A DNA stretch of 64,000 nucleotides, from contig NZ_JACJRE010000021.1 in assembly GCF_014697075.1 (NCBI RefSeq), positions 1 to 64,000 on the forward strand, in the 5' to 3' direction. Positions 62,485-64,000 of the stretch are shown piece by piece (position 1 is the stretch's first letter; each line of letters opens with the position of its first letter). Source of the DNA: Tolypothrix sp. FACHB-123. GTDB taxonomy: Bacteria; Cyanobacteriota; Cyanobacteriia; Cyanobacteriales; Nostocaceae. The notes beneath the pieces are model-generated. The model saw nothing but the letters and a program-made list of their open reading frames with translations. It was not told the origin of the DNA and did not search any database. The position numbers were made by a program, and so were the translations under genes.

Positions 62485-64000
62485 AAAGGATTGTAAATCA
62501 AAGAGAAATACAGCCCGTTTTCTTGCCAGGTGTTATCTCTGGATTCTACAGATACTAAAGGAATACCCCAATCAAGACGGGCGGTAAAGCGATCGCCTTG
62601 TGTCCAACGCAAGCCTAAACCCACAGATGCTAAGGTATTGGGGTCTGGGTTATCCCGATTAGAACTATTCCAGGCGACACCAAAGTCAACAAAGGGAATA
62701 ATCTGCAATACACTATTCATCTTGGGTAGGCGCAGAATCGGTACTTGCACTTCAGCGGAAGCAAAAGCACCATTATCTGTTAACAAGTAATCTTGGCGAT
62801 AGCCGCGTACTGTATCAATCCCACCCAAACCAAGTTGTTCTAAAGGTAGCAAAGCTCTAGAGGCGAGTTGCGTATTTGCTCGGATGAGCAATAATGTTTC
62901 CGGCGCTAGTAGCCTGGCCCACTGGGCTTGACCTTGCCAAGAGAAAAACTGGCTATCGGGAGCTGATTGATTAATAGTTGGATTTAATACATCTATACCT
63001 AAGTTAAATTGCGATCGCAGGGCGATGACTTCGCGGCTATTACGACTTGTCCATTCTTGGAAGAATCGCAGTGCAGAGATGCGGGTTTTACCTTCAGCAT
63101 CAGCCCCTAATGAGGGAAAAGGTAAGCGATCGCCTTCAATATAACTAGCTTCACTTTCTCGCCGCGAAGCTGTCAACCCTAAAGCAAATTCTTGGGTAGG
63201 AGTTTGAATGATGGGTTGACGATAGGTAATTTCGTAATAACGGGAAGAGGATTCAATATCAAGAATATTAAAGGGTTCTTCAATGACATTGCTAGATGTG
63301 GTACCAAAATTAAAAGAAAGGGTACCGTTACGGGCGTTGAGTGGTAAGGTATAGCCTAAATCAAAGGCATTGCTACCATCGGTATTGGTATAAGCGAAGT
63401 TAAAACCATCTCCGAAGCCCAGCAAGTTAGCTTGATTGATTTGTAAGCGGCGACGGAAACTACCTACACTAGGCGATCGCCCATTATCGAGGACGATTTG
63501 CGAACTAAAGGTTTTGGCTTCCCGCACTTCTACTTGTAACACGCTGACCCCAGGACGAGAACCGGCGGATAGTTCCGCAGAGAGGTTTTGAATTAAGGGA
63601 TTGAGTTGCAGTAGTTGCAATGCTTCGAGTAATTTTTCCCGATTTAAAGGTGCGCCGGTGGCGATCGCTAAGCGACTCCGGACATAATTAGGATTGAGAC
63701 GGCGAGTTCCAGTTATCTGGATTTCTTCTAACTTTCCTTCCACAATCTGAATTTTCACCACACCAGATTTAATAGTTTGGGGAGGAATGTACGCACCCGA
63801 AGTAATATAACCTTTCTTGACATATAAATCGGTAATTTTCGACCTTGCTTGAAATATCTCCGCTAGAGATATTGGTCTTTTGGTAAATTCTGCGATCGCC
63901 GCAGCTAATTCTTCCTGAGAGAAGACTGTACTCCCCACAATTTCAAACTTATCCACAACAATCGTTTCTGGTAACTTATCGGGAAAAGGTTGCTCTGGTG
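62481..64000 (-). CDS. Two-partner-secretion outer-membrane transporter (partial)
   Basis: At least 506 residues are encoded and the reading frame is still open at the window edge, so the N-terminus is missing. The visible start holds POTRA-type domains ([44 protein letters not shown]), followed by the ShlB/FhaC beta-barrel with SFFRRRLQ-like strands, [20 protein letters not shown] and the terminal aromatic SLIYNPF. It exports a large beta-helical partner (TpsA), not seen here, across the outer membrane. The call is firm; the partner and start lie outside the window. Confidence 0.92.
   Translation of the reverse strand, partial: PEQPFPDKLPETIVVDKFEIVGSTVFSQEELAAAIAEFTKRPISLAEIFQARSKITDLYVKKGYITSGAYIPPQTIKSGVVKIQIVEGKLEEIQITGTRRLNPNYVRSRLAIATGAPLNREKLLEALQLLQLNPLIQNLSAELSAGSRPGVSVLQVEVREAKTFSSQIVLDNGRSPSVGSFRRRLQINQANLLGFGDGFNFAYTNTDGSNAFDLGYTLPLNARNGTLSFNFGTTSSNVIEEPFNILDIESSSRYYEITYRQPIIQTPTQEFALGLTASRRESEASYIEGDRLPFPSLGADAEGKTRISALRFFQEWTSRNSREVIALRSQFNLGIDVLNPTINQSAPDSQFFSWQGQAQWARLLAPETLLLIRANTQLASRALLPLEQLGLGGIDTVRGYRQDYLLTDNGAFASAEVQVPILRLPKMNSVLQIIPFVDFGVAWNSSNRDNPDPNTLASVGLGLRWTQGDRFTARLDWGIPLVSVESRDNTWQENGLYFSLIYNPF

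Overview
The window looks like chromosomal DNA of a filamentous, probably heterocyst-forming cyanobacterium (Nostocales: Nostoc, Anabaena, Calothrix or a relative). The evidence is the very frequent octamer GCGATCGC (HIP1), heptamer short tandem repeats of the TTGACGG/TGACAAC kind, ATGCCCC repeats, many Ser/Thr kinases, and protein families typical of the group. No phage, plasmid, rRNA, tRNA or CRISPR array was seen.

Layout. 0.1-0.7 kb: two decayed genes. 0.7-1.9 kb: non-coding, with several terminator-like hairpins and dispersed repeats. 1.9-7.8 kb: SH3-domain secreted protein, peptide deformylase, a kinase fused to a sulfatase-modifying-factor-like domain, an orphan potC, a glycosyltransferase. 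8.0-13.9 kb: a 1354-residue toxin-like protein carrying the N-terminal leader of extracellular contractile injection system (eCIS) cargoes and a C-terminal DNA/RNA nuclease, followed by a SUKH-type immunity candidate and a YbjN-domain protein. 13.9-14.7 kb: a non-coding stretch with a good minus-strand promoter, structured leader and terminators. 15.3-22.6 kb: a zinc-starvation block (znuA / znuC-znuB, thrS paralogue-hisI, WD40 protein, hemB) with three Zur-box-like palindromes. 23.6-35.6 kb: four Ser/Thr kinases, three with near-identical catalytic domains but different C-terminal sensor domains and one fused to an Hsp70-like domain, interleaved with an FHA-ABC transporter, a VanY-type peptidase and a Uma2 protein. 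35.6-40.9 kb: small housekeeping genes including the SRP RNA and queF, a 165-bp hairpin element, and a FecR-domain/outer-membrane pair. 41.2-53.8 kb: a sulfide/persulfide gene set. 54.0-61.1 kb: a vMAP-type HTH/AAA ATPase divergent from a 1529-residue von Willebrand A / propeller / Asn-Gln-rich repeat protein. 61.2-64.0 kb: a methyltransferase, a degenerate Nudix protein and a two-partner-secretion transporter that runs off the window.

How the genes work together. The zinc block reads as one stress response: high-affinity zinc import plus spare copies of zinc-linked enzymes. In the sulfide block, a leftward series (sulfide:quinone oxidoreductase, secreted OB-like protein, b-type-cytochrome-like membrane protein, ArsR-family sensor, an unannotated 27-residue membrane peptide, SCP2-like protein, rhodanese, RND adaptor, thioredoxin-like protein, ArsP-like permease, RND pump) faces a rightward operon (persulfide dioxygenase, rhodanese-DUF2892, TauE/SafE exporter). 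The same palindrome (ACTATATAGTA core) lies before both arms, which suggests one repressor controls both.

Best candidates for something undescribed: the VWA/propeller/37-residue-repeat protein with its vMAP neighbour; the orphan eCIS-type nuclease with its immunity and chaperone-like partners; the kinase-Hsp70 fusion whose ATPase residues are lost; the sulfide regulon with its shared operator and small membrane peptide; and the structured minus-strand RNA near 14.2 kb. All functions are inferred from sequence reading only; no database search was run.
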